A DNA stretch of 64,000 nt from CAVXGU01 sp963761615 (GTDB lineage: Bacteria; Acidobacteriota; Vicinamibacteria; Vicinamibacterales; CAVVIG01). Where the stretch lies: positions 1,798,001 through 1,862,000 of the forward strand of contig CAVXGU010000003.1 in the NCBI GenBank assembly GCA_963761615.1, read 5' to 3'. A program made the translations under genes and the position numbers. Below, piece after piece: positions 1-8,331 of the stretch; within the stretch, counting starts at the first letter, position 1, and each line of letters starts with the position of its first letter. Below the pieces are notes generated by a model, which did no database searches, was not told where the DNA came from, and saw only the letters and a list, made by a program, of their open reading frames with translations.

Positions 1-604
1 CGGGCGCTGTCCGCGGACGCGCGTGGGTCGTCACGACGCACGCCGCCGACGGGGGCGGCCGGCCGACCTCGTCGATCGGCAGTTTGTCGCGACACGGCCG
101 AATCAGCTCTGGGTGTCGGACTTCACGTACGTCGCGACCTGGAGCGGGTTCGTCTACGTGGCGTTCGTCATCGACGTGTTTGCGCGGCGGATTGTCGGCT
201 GGCGCGTCTCCGCGTCGATGCGCACGGACTTTGTCCTCGACGCCCTTGAGCAGGCCATCTATGCCCGGCGCGGGCAAACGCTCAGCGGCCTTGTGCATCA
301 CAGCGATGCCGGATCGCAGTATCTGGCGATGCGGTACACCGACCGGCTCGCGGACGCGGGCATCGCGCCGTCGGTAGGGAGCCAAGGGGATGCCTACGAT
401 AATGCCCTCGCCGAGTCGGTGATCGGGCTCTTCAAGACGGAGGTGATTCGACGGAAGGGACCGTGGCGCTCACTCGAGGCCGTCGAGTTCGCGACGCTCG
501 CCTGGGTGGACTGGTTCAATATGCGCCGCTTGCTCGGCCCGATCGGGGACATCCCGCCCGCCGAGTTCGAAGCGCAGTACTATGCCCAGGTCGCGGTGGC
601 CTGA
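1..604 (+). pseudogene. IS3-family transposase OrfB, 3' fragment with a 1-base deletion
   Basis: The C-terminal two thirds of an rve-type integrase/transposase. The DDE residues are visible in SDFTYV (first Asp), HHSDAGSQ (second Asp) and ALAESVIGLF (Glu). Compared with the complete copy at 8715-9608, the run of G at 51-55 has five bases instead of six, which shifts the frame. The upstream coding frame from base 2 is therefore not continuous with the frame that ends at 604. One other difference was seen, Tyr for Cys just after the second Asp. Either this copy is inactivated or the homopolymer was miscalled. Confidence 0.85.
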
Positions 605-643
605 TTCAACGAATTCGGTCTCCGACGTTCCCGGTACGATTCA
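1..643 (+). mobile_element. IS3-family insertion sequence, copy 1 (3' part, cut by window edge)
   Basis: This is the right-hand part of an IS3-family element, nearly identical to the complete copy on the opposite strand at 8676-9985. It ends at 643 with the same terminal sequence, CCCGGTACGATTCA, that bounds the complete copy. The first three bases outside are GTC; the matching duplication would lie left of the window. The element abuts the TPR gene, whose ATG is only 13 bp away, so it has replaced or separated that gene's native upstream region. Known of the family: DDE transposition with short (3-5 bp) duplications. Confidence 0.93.
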
Positions 644-656
644 GTCGGCGCCGGCC

Positions 657-2243
657 ATGAAGGTAGGCCGTCTCGATCCGCCCGATGGCGAGCGCTTCGC
701 CGAAGCGTGGCGGTTGTTCGAGGCCGGCAGGTACGATCGCGCCGCGGTCACCATCAAAGAGGTGTTCGACGAGCATCCCGAGCCGGATAACAGGGCGCAC
801 ACCGCCTTGGCATGGTGCGAGTACCAAATTCGCCGGTACGACGAGGCGCTCGGCAGCATCAACCGCGCCCTTGCGCTGAAGAACTCGAAGCAGGGGCGGG
901 CGATCAGGGCCTGCATCCTCGTCGAGAAGGGTATCGCGACGCGCGACCGCGTATCGCTCGTCGAGGGCAAGAAGCTGTTTGAGCAGCTCGTCGAGGAGCG
1001 AGTCGAGCCCCTCTGGTGCCAGCTCTTCAATCTGGGCAACGCGCAAACCGCGCTCGGCGATCAGCACGGAGCTATCGCCTCGTATGAGGCGGTCCTGAAG
1101 GAAAAGCCAGATCAAATCGAGACGCTCAAGAATCTCGGAAGCGCATATCATCGTGTCGGCGAGCACGGCCTCGAGATTGACTATTTCGACCGCGCGCTCG
1201 AACTCGAGCCGCTCAAATGGGAAGCTCTCGTCTCGAAGGCCGTCAGCCTCATCGTCGATTTCGACCGGGCGGCGAACGCTGCAGGTCTCCTCGAACAGGC
1301 ACTGAAGTTCCACCCCAAGCGGGCCGTTCACTGGCCGCACGTCTGGTACTGGCTCGCGGAGGCCCGTCGTCGTTCCGGAAATGAGGCGGGCGCACTGGCG
1401 GCGCTCGACGATGGTCTCGCGCATCAGCCTGGGCATCGCGCCATGTGGCGTCTGAAGTCGGACGTTCTGTGGGCCATGTCCGCGGCCGATCCTAAGAAGA
1501 CGGCGCAGGCGGAGGCTTTCTGGCAGACACGCCTCGACGCCGCACCGACCGATTACTCGACGCGCGAACGGTTGATGCGCCTGAAACTGCGGCAGGGCGA
1601 CAAGGCGGGCGTCTGGTCAGGACTTGACGATCACATGAAGGCGGTCGGCTTTAGGGCGGCCGCGTCGCTTCGCGACGCCGGTTTCTCTCTCGAGCAATGC
1701 ATCACGGCGCTGCGTTTCACGCGTCAGTACCTGGTCTTCCGAAATGCCTGTCCGGTATCGGGGTATTGGGTCGAGGATGACCCGCTCTACGATCTCGATT
1801 TCGCCGCGCCGAAGGCGGGACAGATTCAGGAGGCGCTGACCCTTTTCGCGCTCGTGCCGTTCGGCCTCGCGTTTGCGGCTCTTGATGCTTCGCGCGACGA
1901 GGCGGATGCCGTCCAACGGCTGCGGAGAGTATTTGACCCTCTGCGCGTTCACCTCACGCAGGCGATCTCCCGTTCGGCTCAAGAGCTCGCCGGTGTCGTG
2001 CCGGTTGGACCAGCCTCGGGGGACGCGGTTCCGGGAAAGCTCGCGGAAGTGCTGATGTTCATGGGGCTGGTCGCGCTGCGCGAATTCGGCAAGCAGCGTG
2101 GCTGGATTGCATCGCAGTTCCCAATCTCCCAGACCGATCTCAATCTGGCGATCGACGACTATGACGAGAGCCAGATTCTGAAAGGTGTGACGGCAGAGTC
2201 GCTTCTGCGGCTGAACGACGCACTTCATCTGTTCCCGAAGTAA
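657..2243 (+). CDS. TPR-repeat protein (candidate partner of the downstream nuclease-like gene)
   Basis: A 528-residue protein with no signal peptide. Residues about 10-290 form tetratricopeptide-like helical pairs, with typical segments such as LFNLGNAQTALGDQHGAIAS and NLGSAYHRVGEHGLEIDYFD. The C-terminal 200 residues are helical and match no family I know. The frame runs back into the IS end, but residues encoded there are IS sequence, so ATG 657 is the first plausible start. No good Shine-Dalgarno precedes it, and a native N-terminus lost to the IS is possible. The next gene starts 17 bp after the stop, suggesting one transcript. TPR arrays usually scaffold or sense partners; any role in immunity is inference from context. 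Confidence 0.8.
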   Translation: MKVGRLDPPDGERFAEAWRLFEAGRYDRAAVTIKEVFDEHPEPDNRAHTALAWCEYQIRRYDEALGSINRALALKNSKQGRAIRACILVEKGIATRDRVSLVEGKKLFEQLVEERVEPLWCQLFNLGNAQTALGDQHGAIASYEAVLKEKPDQIETLKNLGSAYHRVGEHGLEIDYFDRALELEPLKWEALVSKAVSLIVDFDRAANAAGLLEQALKFHPKRAVHWPHVWYWLAEARRRSGNEAGALAALDDGLAHQPGHRAMWRLKSDVLWAMSAADPKKTAQAEAFWQTRLDAAPTDYSTRERLMRLKLRQGDKAGVWSGLDDHMKAVGFRAAASLRDAGFSLEQCITALRFTRQYLVFRNACPVSGYWVEDDPLYDLDFAAPKAGQIQEALTLFALVPFGLAFAALDASRDEADAVQRLRRVFDPLRVHLTQAISRSAQELAGVVPVGPASGDAVPGKLAEVLMFMGLVALREFGKQRGWIASQFPISQTDLNLAIDDYDESQILKGVTAESLLRLNDALHLFPK

Positions 2244-2260
2244 ACGGACGGCCTCGTTCA

Positions 2261-3676
2261 ATGGCCGAGCCCGAAGCTCCTCCACATACTGCTTTCGATC
2301 CACGTGAAAGGCTCCGCTGGGCGATCGAGTCCCTGCGGCTGCCGGCGGGCGGCGACTCTCGGTTTGCATCCCTAGACGCGATCACGGCCAATCGGGACGA
2401 CTTCGTCGTCGAACTGCACACAACCTGGAAACGGATTCAAGTCGAGGCCATCACCAATATCATGGGTATCGAGACGCGACTGGCTCGCGCCGATGTCCTG
2501 CCGATCAAGAAGGGCGTTGAACCCTGGCTTCGTTACAGCTGCCGGCTGTGGCGGCGCGTGATGGATGGAGTTGTCTGGGCCATGGTCGGGAAGCCGCACA
2601 TGATCCGGAGGCTGTGCGCCAATCGGCCGCGGCCGACGCTGCACGAATCAAATCCTGAGGCCGTCGGCGCCATCCTCGACCAGATTAATGACGAACCGAA
2701 GTCGATCGCAATATGGTCTGATGCGACAACGTGTGTCGACGTGGCTGACATCATTGCGCGCCACAATTCATCGGAAATCGAGCTCATTGAGTTGAAGCAA
2801 GGCAAGGTCAACAAGGCAATATTTGACCTGCACGAAGCCCTGAGCGCGCATCGCAAGGCCGGCGACAACGAAGGCGCCACGAAGACGATGGACGAATTCT
2901 TCGCGACCTATGGCGCGAAGGGCTTCAAGCAGGCCATGCGCTTCACGAAGCAGCTGATGCGTGATTACAGGTTGATGGACGTGGTGAACAAGGAGATCGA
3001 GACGGGCCCCAACCTCGGCATGAATGTCGAGACTGTTGAGACCGGCTTCGGCGCGGAGACGTACGATGTCGAGCTGACCGACTGCCTCAGAGAGGCCGAC
3101 GCGAAGGGTTCAGCGTTTCGCTGCATCGACGGCTGCCTGTGGGTTTTCGTTGCGCCCGATCCGCCTCCGACGCGCCGCGATGCCGTGGCGGAATTCTCGC
3201 GGCGGGTCTTCGAGCTAAGCCCGGATACGAAGGCGTGGCTCGTCGAGCGGACGGGAAGGGATGTCCTGCATCCTGTCGGCACAGTCGATCAATGGTCGTT
3301 CGTGCCAAGCGCCATCCCGATATTCCTGCGCCCGCTCGCGATTGAGGACGTCGTCGACATTGTGTTCCCGCTTGGAAGGTTGATGGGCCGCGTGTGGTTG
3401 TTCTTCGACTGGATGCGGTTCGAAAAGGTGGTGCGCGATGCGGGCTGCGAGCTGCGGTGGATGAAGCCGCGGCAGATTGATGGCCGGTACGTGGAACCGA
3501 TAATCGGAAAACGGACGCCGCGTGTGGTCCGGAGCGACGTGCCGGGCTCCATGCTCGGCGTCTTGCCGATGACGAAGGTTATGGCCGCGGGCATACGGCC
3601 TTCCAGCGTGGCCGCAGAGTACCGCGACATCCTCACCCACCTCAGCAAGCCCGAAAAAAACTCGACCGAACGCTGA
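2261..3676 (+). CDS. Uncharacterised protein with a PD-(D/E)xK nuclease-like motif
   Basis: A 471-residue protein. Residues about 148-180 contain IWSDATTCVDVADIIA followed by EIELIELKQG. This resembles the PD-(D/E)xK fold core, with Asp163 on one strand and Glu177-x-Lys179 on the next. The N-terminal 140 residues and the C-terminal 250 residues, rich in aromatic and hydrophobic segments, are not recognised. The gene lies 17 bp behind the TPR gene in the same direction, so the two probably form a unit. A nuclease fold paired with a TPR protein on a mobile island suggests a defence or mobile-element function, but no named system was recognised. The family call rests on the motif alone. Confidence 0.7.
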   Translation: MAEPEAPPHTAFDPRERLRWAIESLRLPAGGDSRFASLDAITANRDDFVVELHTTWKRIQVEAITNIMGIETRLARADVLPIKKGVEPWLRYSCRLWRRVMDGVVWAMVGKPHMIRRLCANRPRPTLHESNPEAVGAILDQINDEPKSIAIWSDATTCVDVADIIARHNSSEIELIELKQGKVNKAIFDLHEALSAHRKAGDNEGATKTMDEFFATYGAKGFKQAMRFTKQLMRDYRLMDVVNKEIETGPNLGMNVETVETGFGAETYDVELTDCLREADAKGSAFRCIDGCLWVFVAPDPPPTRRDAVAEFSRRVFELSPDTKAWLVERTGRDVLHPVGTVDQWSFVPSAIPIFLRPLAIEDVVDIVFPLGRLMGRVWLFFDWMRFEKVVRDAGCELRWMKPRQIDGRYVEPIIGKRTPRVVRSDVPGSMLGVLPMTKVMAAGIRPSSVAAEYRDILTHLSKPEKNSTER

Positions 3677-4102
3677 GGTCGGCGCGCGCGGCCGTCGCCA
3701 CGATGACCTGCTCGACCCCAAGACGCACGTCGGTAACGGCAAACGCCGCAGGCGCTCCCGGCGGCGCGTCGACCGGCTCCACGAACCACATGGCGACTGC
3801 TCGTTATCTATCCCGGCGACCGTCAACGGAGGTGAGCACCAGGAGTTGGCGCTTGCGGCCTAATGCCGGAAGTCGTTGACTATCTCGCCAGCGCCAATTC
3901 GCCGCCTGAAGTTCGAGCAGATCGCGCAACGAGGCCTACGGAAAGAAGTTGACGGCTGTCCGGCCGCTCAGGAGAATTGCCGCCAAGGGTGCAAGAGCCC
4001 GGGGGCGGAAGAAGGCGCTTCGTGGCAGGAGCCAGCAATTGCCGCCCTGCACCTACAGAACGTTAGACGGACAGATCAAAGACCGGAGCGACTGCAAACG
4101 AG
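3677..4102. other. Intergenic region with a reverse-strand ORF remnant and an attC-type right end
   Basis: No convincing complete gene. On the minus strand a 50-codon frame from ATG 3791 down to a stop near 3642 has coding-like composition (it begins MWFVEPVDAPPGAPAAFAV) and overlaps the 3' end of the previous gene. It may be a gene remnant. At 4062-4068 the sequence GTTAGAC matches the integron R' consensus GTTRRRY, 34 bp before the next gene. No convincing left half of an attC was found upstream of it. A direct repeat AATTGCCGCC occurs twice just before it. Confidence 0.45.
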
Positions 4103-4657
4103 ATGAGGCCGATCTTCACGATTCATGCGGGCGAGTACCTCGTTGCAACCCAGATCGAGCGAGCGTTCCCCAAGCTCCGCCTCTGGGTCCCCTCGAGAGA
4201 CACCGGCGTCGACCTCTTGGTGACCGACCGCCAGCAGACAAAGGTGGCGTCGTTGCAGGTCAAGTTCTCAAAGGACTATCTCGGCGCCGCCGGTTCGGCG
4301 CTTGCTCCCGGGGTGGTATCCACCGGCTGGTGGACATTCAAGCGGCAGAAGATTGCGGAATCGTCGGCCGACTACTGGGTGCTCGTTCTCTATCGGTTCC
4401 AGACACAGCAGTTCGATTTTGTGGTTGTTCCACCACGGGAGCTACTCGCTCGATACGACCACATCGCGCCTGGGCAGCTCTCGATTCAGAGCTACTTCAC
4501 CGTCGCAGCCAAGAGGCGTTGCTGGGAGACGCGAGGTCTCGACAAGGCGTCGAAGGCCGCGGTCGGAGCCGGCACATACGCGAGTGCGGATCGGGATTTT
4601 TCAAATTACCTGAACACATGGCCGTTCACACAGAGACTGAGACGGCATGCCGTCTAA
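4103..4657 (+). CDS. Small PD-(D/E)xK-type protein (DUF4365/Mrr-like), putative cassette gene
   Basis: 184 residues. The N-terminus carries the endonuclease-like pattern: an early Glu in HAGEYLVATQIE, then DTGVDLLV with Asp37, then VASLQVKFSK with Gln52-x-Lys54. This is the (D)...(Q/E)xK arrangement seen in Mrr/DUF4365-like members of the PD-(D/E)xK superfamily. It probably binds or cleaves DNA, perhaps as an orphan restriction-type enzyme; the substrate is unknown. The stop codon TAA lies inside GTCTAAC, the left end of a well-formed attC site, a typical integron gene-cassette layout. A GTTAGAC right-end motif lies 34 bp upstream of the start. Confidence 0.75.
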   Translation: MRPIFTIHAGEYLVATQIERAFPKLRLWVPSRDTGVDLLVTDRQQTKVASLQVKFSKDYLGAAGSALAPGVVSTGWWTFKRQKIAESSADYWVLVLYRFQTQQFDFVVVPPRELLARYDHIAPGQLSIQSYFTVAAKRRCWETRGLDKASKAAVGAGTYASADRDFSNYLNTWPFTQRLRRHAV

Positions 4658-4720
4658 CGCCGCATGCACCAGACCGCGCGCGGGTTCCTGCCGCGCGGCC
4701 GGTGATGCTTCACGTTGGCC
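4652..4720 (+). other. Integron attC recombination site A (strong)
   Basis: R'' is GTCTAAC (4652-4658), matching RYYYAAC and containing the upstream stop codon. L'' GCATGCACC (4662-4670) pairs with L' GGTGATGC (4701-4708) except for one unpaired G at 4666, the extrahelical base that marks attC sites. Between them CCGCGCG pairs with CGCGCGG as a central hairpin. R' is GTTGGCC (4714-4720), close to GTTRRRY; exchange would occur after its first G. Length and architecture fit the integrase target of an integron cassette. Confidence 0.8.
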
Positions 4721-5288
4721 AGACGAAGACGAGTCGTGGACGACTACCTGCTAAAGTACCAGACGCCAGACGGCTTCGACCTGCCCAGATTGCTGAACGA
4801 TGACTTCTGGCTGGCGATTAAGCTCGTGTTCAACGCCCAGCACTACGCGTCCGCATCGAAGCTGCTCCTCTCCTTCGTCGATTCGATGGCGTTCGTCGAA
4901 TCCGGAGAGAGCAGCGGACGCTCATTTCAGTCATGGCTGAGGCGCTACGCGGACTTCCAAAGACCTGAACATCACGCCCGAGGAACTGTGGGAGCATCGC
5001 AATGCGCTGCTGCATATGACGCGCTTGGACTCGAGGCGTATCGAGGCAGGCAAGGTCAAGCGGCTCATTGCCTACGTCGGCAGGCTGCCAGCGGGGCACC
5101 CTCGCGAAGACGCCGACTCGAAGTGGTTCGACTTGTTGGCACTGATGCAGGCAATCGCGTTGGCGTGTAGTCGGTACATAGCCACTCTCAACGCGAATCC
5201 GACGCTGTGGCGAGCGTTTGCCGACCGCTACGATGTGGTCGTGTCTGACGTTCGACAGTTGCGAATAGATGCCGAATCTGCTGGCTAA
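4715..5288 (+). pseudogene. HEPN-domain protein, frameshifted
   Basis: Two frames make one gene. The first, from TTG 4715 or more likely GTG 4736, encodes DDYLLKYQTPDGFDLPRLL and continues to ...WLRRYADF near 4957. The second continues KDLNITPEELWEHRNALLHM and ends at 5288. Removing one C at 4957/4958 joins them. The segment EHRNALLH (Arg codon at 4998, His codon at 5013) is an Rx4H motif, the catalytic signature of HEPN ribonucleases found in toxins and abortive-infection proteins. The TAA stop lies inside a GGCTAAC attC-like end, and the start lies just after the R' of site A, so the gene behaves as a cassette. Pseudogene and sequencing error cannot be told apart here. Confidence 0.68.
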
Positions 5289-5363
5289 CATCTTGCAGCC
5301 GACGGCGACTGGTGAGATCCTGAGCCGCCGCGGCCAAAGCGGCGTCGTTCGGTTGCTTAGACC
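5283..5363 (+). other. Probable integron attC site C
   Basis: It begins with GGCTAAC (5283-5289), which contains the stop codon of the HEPN gene. It then has TTGCAGCCGACG, the left-arm sequence common in environmental attC sites. It ends with CTTAGACC (5356-5363), one base off the GTTRRRY right end. The right arm CGTCGTTCGGTTGC pairs only imperfectly with the left arm, so this is weaker than sites A and B. Confidence 0.5.
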
Positions 5364-5386
5364 AACTCTGGAAAAGACTGCAGAAC

Positions 5387-6193
5387 GTGATTACTGAAGG
5401 CATCTGTCTTGATGTCGTCCGGCAGTTGCATGGCCAGTCCTGGGGAATGAGTCGCACCCTAAATCTCGATGACTCACCCAGTGCCCAGCCAGACGTTCAG
5501 CGCTCAACCGAAGCGCACGCGATGCCTCCTGGTCATCTGACTCGGTCGCTCTTGGCTCGGTACCCCCTCACCGACATTGACGCCGCGGTCCGTTGGCTGG
5601 AAATCGGCGGCTACCTTTCATCCAGTGGGTACGGTTTCGCACCGCGTCTCTTGATTCAACTCACGCCGAAGGGTGTGGCCTTTGCCGAGCGGGGGCATCT
5701 CGAAGACAACGAGCGCCAGCTGGTTTACCAAGAGAATCCGTACGCCGCCTTCGTCGCACGGCAATTCGCGCAGGCGGACGATGCGCTCTTCGCGTACCTT
5801 CGAAATGCGGTGTTAGCTCCAATTGGAATCAAGGCTCTGGACGGGCGGGTCGACAATATCGAGGGGTTTCGTGGTGATATCCTTCGAAAGATTCGGTCAT
5901 CTCGATACTTCATCTGCATTCTCACGACCCGGAAGCAGCTGCTTGAGGGAACGTGGGCGTCAAGCGTCTGGCTGTATCAGGAGACAGGCGCGGCAGTTGC
6001 TCTCGGAAAGCAGCCCCTGATACTTGTTGAAGATGGGATGGACGAGCATTTTGCCGGGGAAGTGCAGAAGAACTACGAGTACATTCCCTTCTTGCGTGCA
6101 GCATTTCAGGGACCGTTCGGTGAAGTTGCTCGACGGATCCGAAACGATCTTGCGGAACACCACATCCCGCTTCGCGTCGAGAGGGCAACCTAA
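5387..6193 (+). CDS. Winged-helix plus TIR-like domain protein
   Basis: 268 residues from GTG 5387; the true start is uncertain and ATG 5522 is an alternative. Residues about 46-105 look like a winged helix (LLARYPLTDIDAAVRWLEIG, ending in LTPKGVAFAERG). Residues about 120-245 form a Rossmann-like domain with RYFICILTTR and VWLYQETGAAVALGKQP. The Glu in YQETGAA (Glu199) sits where TIR NADases carry their catalytic Glu. The domain resembles TIR-type NAD-consuming effectors, although the usual N-terminal TIR strand is not obvious. It is followed by a canonical TIR gene and ends inside an attC-like site. Likely an immunity effector or sensor, by inference. Confidence 0.65.
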   Translation: MITEGICLDVVRQLHGQSWGMSRTLNLDDSPSAQPDVQRSTEAHAMPPGHLTRSLLARYPLTDIDAAVRWLEIGGYLSSSGYGFAPRLLIQLTPKGVAFAERGHLEDNERQLVYQENPYAAFVARQFAQADDALFAYLRNAVLAPIGIKALDGRVDNIEGFRGDILRKIRSSRYFICILTTRKQLLEGTWASSVWLYQETGAAVALGKQPLILVEDGMDEHFAGEVQKNYEYIPFLRAAFQGPFGEVARRIRNDLAEHHIPLRVERAT

Positions 6194-6259
6194 TATGGCA
6201 TGCAGCCGACGGCGGCAGAGGCGATCATGGGCCGCTGCGGCTGATGCCTGTCGTGACGG
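6188..6259 (+). other. Integron attC site B (strong arms, degenerate right end)
   Basis: The stop codon of the TIR-like gene lies in ACCTAAT (6188-6194), one base off RYYYAAC. L'' GGCATGCAGCCG (6197-6208) pairs perfectly with L' CGGCTGATGCC (6238-6248) apart from one unpaired G, the same extrahelical position as in site A. The right end (GTGACGG, 6253-6259) departs from GTTRRRY, so the site may no longer recombine well. Confidence 0.65.
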
Positions 6260-6337
6260 ATCGCTGGCGAAGCTCATCTGAAGCGAATGGTGATTCGTAG
6301 ACGACCTGCTGTCAGAAGGCGAGTGCCGCGGAGCGTG

Positions 6338-7417
6338 ATGAGAACCAGCTGGCTTTTTGGCGAACGGGCGAATATCAACGACGTCGTGGAGGCGCGGAAG
6401 CGGAGCGTCGATTCAGCGATTGACTCGGTTGATACCGAAGAACTCCGAGCAACATCGATCGACGAGATTCTCCCTGCCGTGGTTGACAAGCTCCGTCTCG
6501 ACGTCCCCGTGTTGCACCGTGACCGGACGATGCAACTCCCGTCAGAGGAGATCGAAATCGACGTGAGCCGCGACCCGAGCCGGGCGATCACTCCCGGTCG
6601 AGGTCCGTACCTGGTGAAGGGCACGGAAATCAGCGTCGCTGTTCCGTTTACCGGTGAGGCCGCGCTCCTTAAGTACGGCCACGCGCCGTACCCGTTCATC
6701 AATCCGATCGAAGGCGAAGTCGAAGACGGCCACCTCATTTTGCGGTACCGTGCGGAGCGTCCGGACGCTGACCGTATCAAAGCCGATTTCGACGGCCGGT
6801 TGGAGCAGATCGAGGGAGTCCTGTCGATGATTCGCAGCCGCGCCGAGGACTGGAACAAGGAGGCCGAGCGAATCGCGCGGCAGAAGCTTTCGAACCGAAA
6901 GGAAAAGATAGAGAAGGCGGGCGCGCTTTCTCTCGGCTATGCCTTCACTCCTCGAGCGGCCGCGCCACGTCCGGGCACGGCCCGTGCCGCAGCTCCGGCT
7001 CGGGTTGAAGTCTTCGACGTGTTTCTTTCCCATGCGTCGGAGGACAAGGACACGATCGCTCGGCCGCTCTATCACGCGTTGACCGCCGCGGGCGTGTCGG
7101 TCTGGTTCGATGAAGCCGTTCTGAAGCTCGGCGACAGTCTTCGGCGGAAGATCGACGAAGGGTTGGCCCGATGCAGGTACGGCATCGTCGTTTTGAGCCC
7201 ATCATTTTTCGCAAAGCATTGGCCGCAGCGCGAGCTCGACGGCCTCGTGGCGAAGGAGATCACGTCCGGCGAGAAGGGCATTCTTCCGATTTGGCACGAG
7301 ATCGACCAGAAGGGCGTTGCCGGGTATTCTCCGACACTCGCCGACCGCCTGGCGGTCCCATCGTCCAAAGGCATCGACGAGATCGTGCGCCAGATTCGCG
7401 ATGTGCTCAAAGAGTAG
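6338..7417 (+). CDS. TIR-domain protein with N-terminal sensor-like region
   Basis: 359 residues. ATG 6338 is chosen because upstream in-frame codons are low-complexity Arg-rich sequence. The C-terminal TIR domain (about 225-345) starts FDVFLSHASED and contains VSVWFDEAVLKLGDSLR, YGIVVLSPSFFAKHWP and QRELDGL, where Glu299 matches the catalytic Glu of TIR NADases. Residues 1-210 contain a mixed alpha/beta region and a Lys/Glu-rich helix (KEAERIARQKLSNRKEKIEK). TIR domains of this type hydrolyse NAD+ or signal during infection. The gene follows another TIR-like gene on the same strand. Confidence 0.85.
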   Translation: MRTSWLFGERANINDVVEARKRSVDSAIDSVDTEELRATSIDEILPAVVDKLRLDVPVLHRDRTMQLPSEEIEIDVSRDPSRAITPGRGPYLVKGTEISVAVPFTGEAALLKYGHAPYPFINPIEGEVEDGHLILRYRAERPDADRIKADFDGRLEQIEGVLSMIRSRAEDWNKEAERIARQKLSNRKEKIEKAGALSLGYAFTPRAAAPRPGTARAAAPARVEVFDVFLSHASEDKDTIARPLYHALTAAGVSVWFDEAVLKLGDSLRRKIDEGLARCRYGIVVLSPSFFAKHWPQRELDGLVAKEITSGEKGILPIWHEIDQKGVAGYSPTLADRLAVPSSKGIDEIVRQIRDVLKE

Positions 7418-7758
7418 CGCGTTCCGCTATCCTCAGTTCACGTTTGCGTTTTGCGAACATTTACTCGTGAGTGACGCCGCAGGCGTTTCCAACCAGATGC
7501 CGCGAAGGTCGAAAGTCCCTTCGCGACTTTTCAGGACCCATACGCTCCCGAGGGGTTCCGCAGCCAGTTCGGTGTTGTGCAGGTCGGTCTAACGCGTGTT
7601 CGCAGAAGCCCAACGCTTCCCATAAGCCCTTGTGACGGCGTACATTGTCAACTATTCGCGACGCAGCCCGCCTAGCGCTATGCTTCGAGCCTCGCAGGGT
7701 CAACCGTGATACACCGGTCAGCCTACTGTTTGTTTGGACCTCACAAGCGGAGAGCCGG
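7418..7758. other. Intergenic region with a small hairpin and a possible decayed attC
   Basis: No gene seen. GCGAAGG (7502-7508) pairs with CCTTCGC (7518-7524) and is followed by GACTTTT, a weak terminator-like hairpin. GTCTAAC at 7587-7593 matches the attC R'' consensus, and GTGACGG at 7632-7638 repeats the degenerate right end of site B. The arms between them do not pair convincingly. Confidence 0.35.
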
Positions 7759-8331
7759 GTGAACCTGACGTTTCTTGGCGACGCACTCGACCACTGGAAG
7801 GGTGCCCTCTTTGAATCCCTCCATCGTGGAGGCGTCTTTCGCAACTTCGCCGTTGACGCGATGGCAACCGACATCTTCCGCTGGGAGGCTGGCGACTTCG
7901 ATCTCTTTGCCAAGCTACTCAGGATTGACCGGACACAGATTCTCGAACACCAGCACTCTCTGTCTCAGCGGAAGGCGTACTTCGGCGAGATCCAGCACAC
8001 CGGGGACCTGTTTCTCGATCCTGACACGGGAATCGCAACCGGCAAGTGTGGCCGCGAGCATCTGGCGCCCGAAGAACTCGCGACCCTTCTTGGGCGAGAC
8101 AGGATCGTGGCTGTGTATCAGCACGTTCGGGCGCAATCAGTCTCAACACGAGTGGATGCTGTCACCCAGGCCGTTCGGGTACGCGCCGGCGACTGCCATT
8201 GGTGTTCGTACGAGTCTGGCACGGTAGCAATGGTGTTCTTTGACAGCTCCGGAGACCGCGTTGGAGCCGTGCGTAACCACTTCGACGCGCTGCTAGGTCG
8301 GCATGCAGCCGGAAGGATCCGGGGATCGTAA
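7759..8331 (+). CDS. Unrecognised soluble protein
   Basis: 190 residues from GTG 7759, chosen because GGAG lies 6 bp upstream and the family-like start NLTFLGDALDHWKGALFESL follows at once. An upstream in-frame start is possible. No signal peptide or membrane segment. It is rich in acidic and His residues (WEAGDFDLFAKLLRID, DPDTGIATGKCGREH), with FDSSGDRVGAV near the end. I do not recognise the family. It ends 28 bp before the IS-interrupted membrane-protein gene, which has its own AGGAG, so the two may be co-transcribed. Confidence 0.7.
   Translation: MNLTFLGDALDHWKGALFESLHRGGVFRNFAVDAMATDIFRWEAGDFDLFAKLLRIDRTQILEHQHSLSQRKAYFGEIQHTGDLFLDPDTGIATGKCGREHLAPEELATLLGRDRIVAVYQHVRAQSVSTRVDAVTQAVRVRAGDCHWCSYESGTVAMVFFDSSGDRVGAVRNHFDALLGRHAAGRIRGS

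Noticed and set aside
7587..7638. attC site after the TIR gene (GTCTAAC ... GTGACGG)
   Set aside because: The end motifs are present but the intervening arms do not pair as in sites A and B; kept only as a possible relic.
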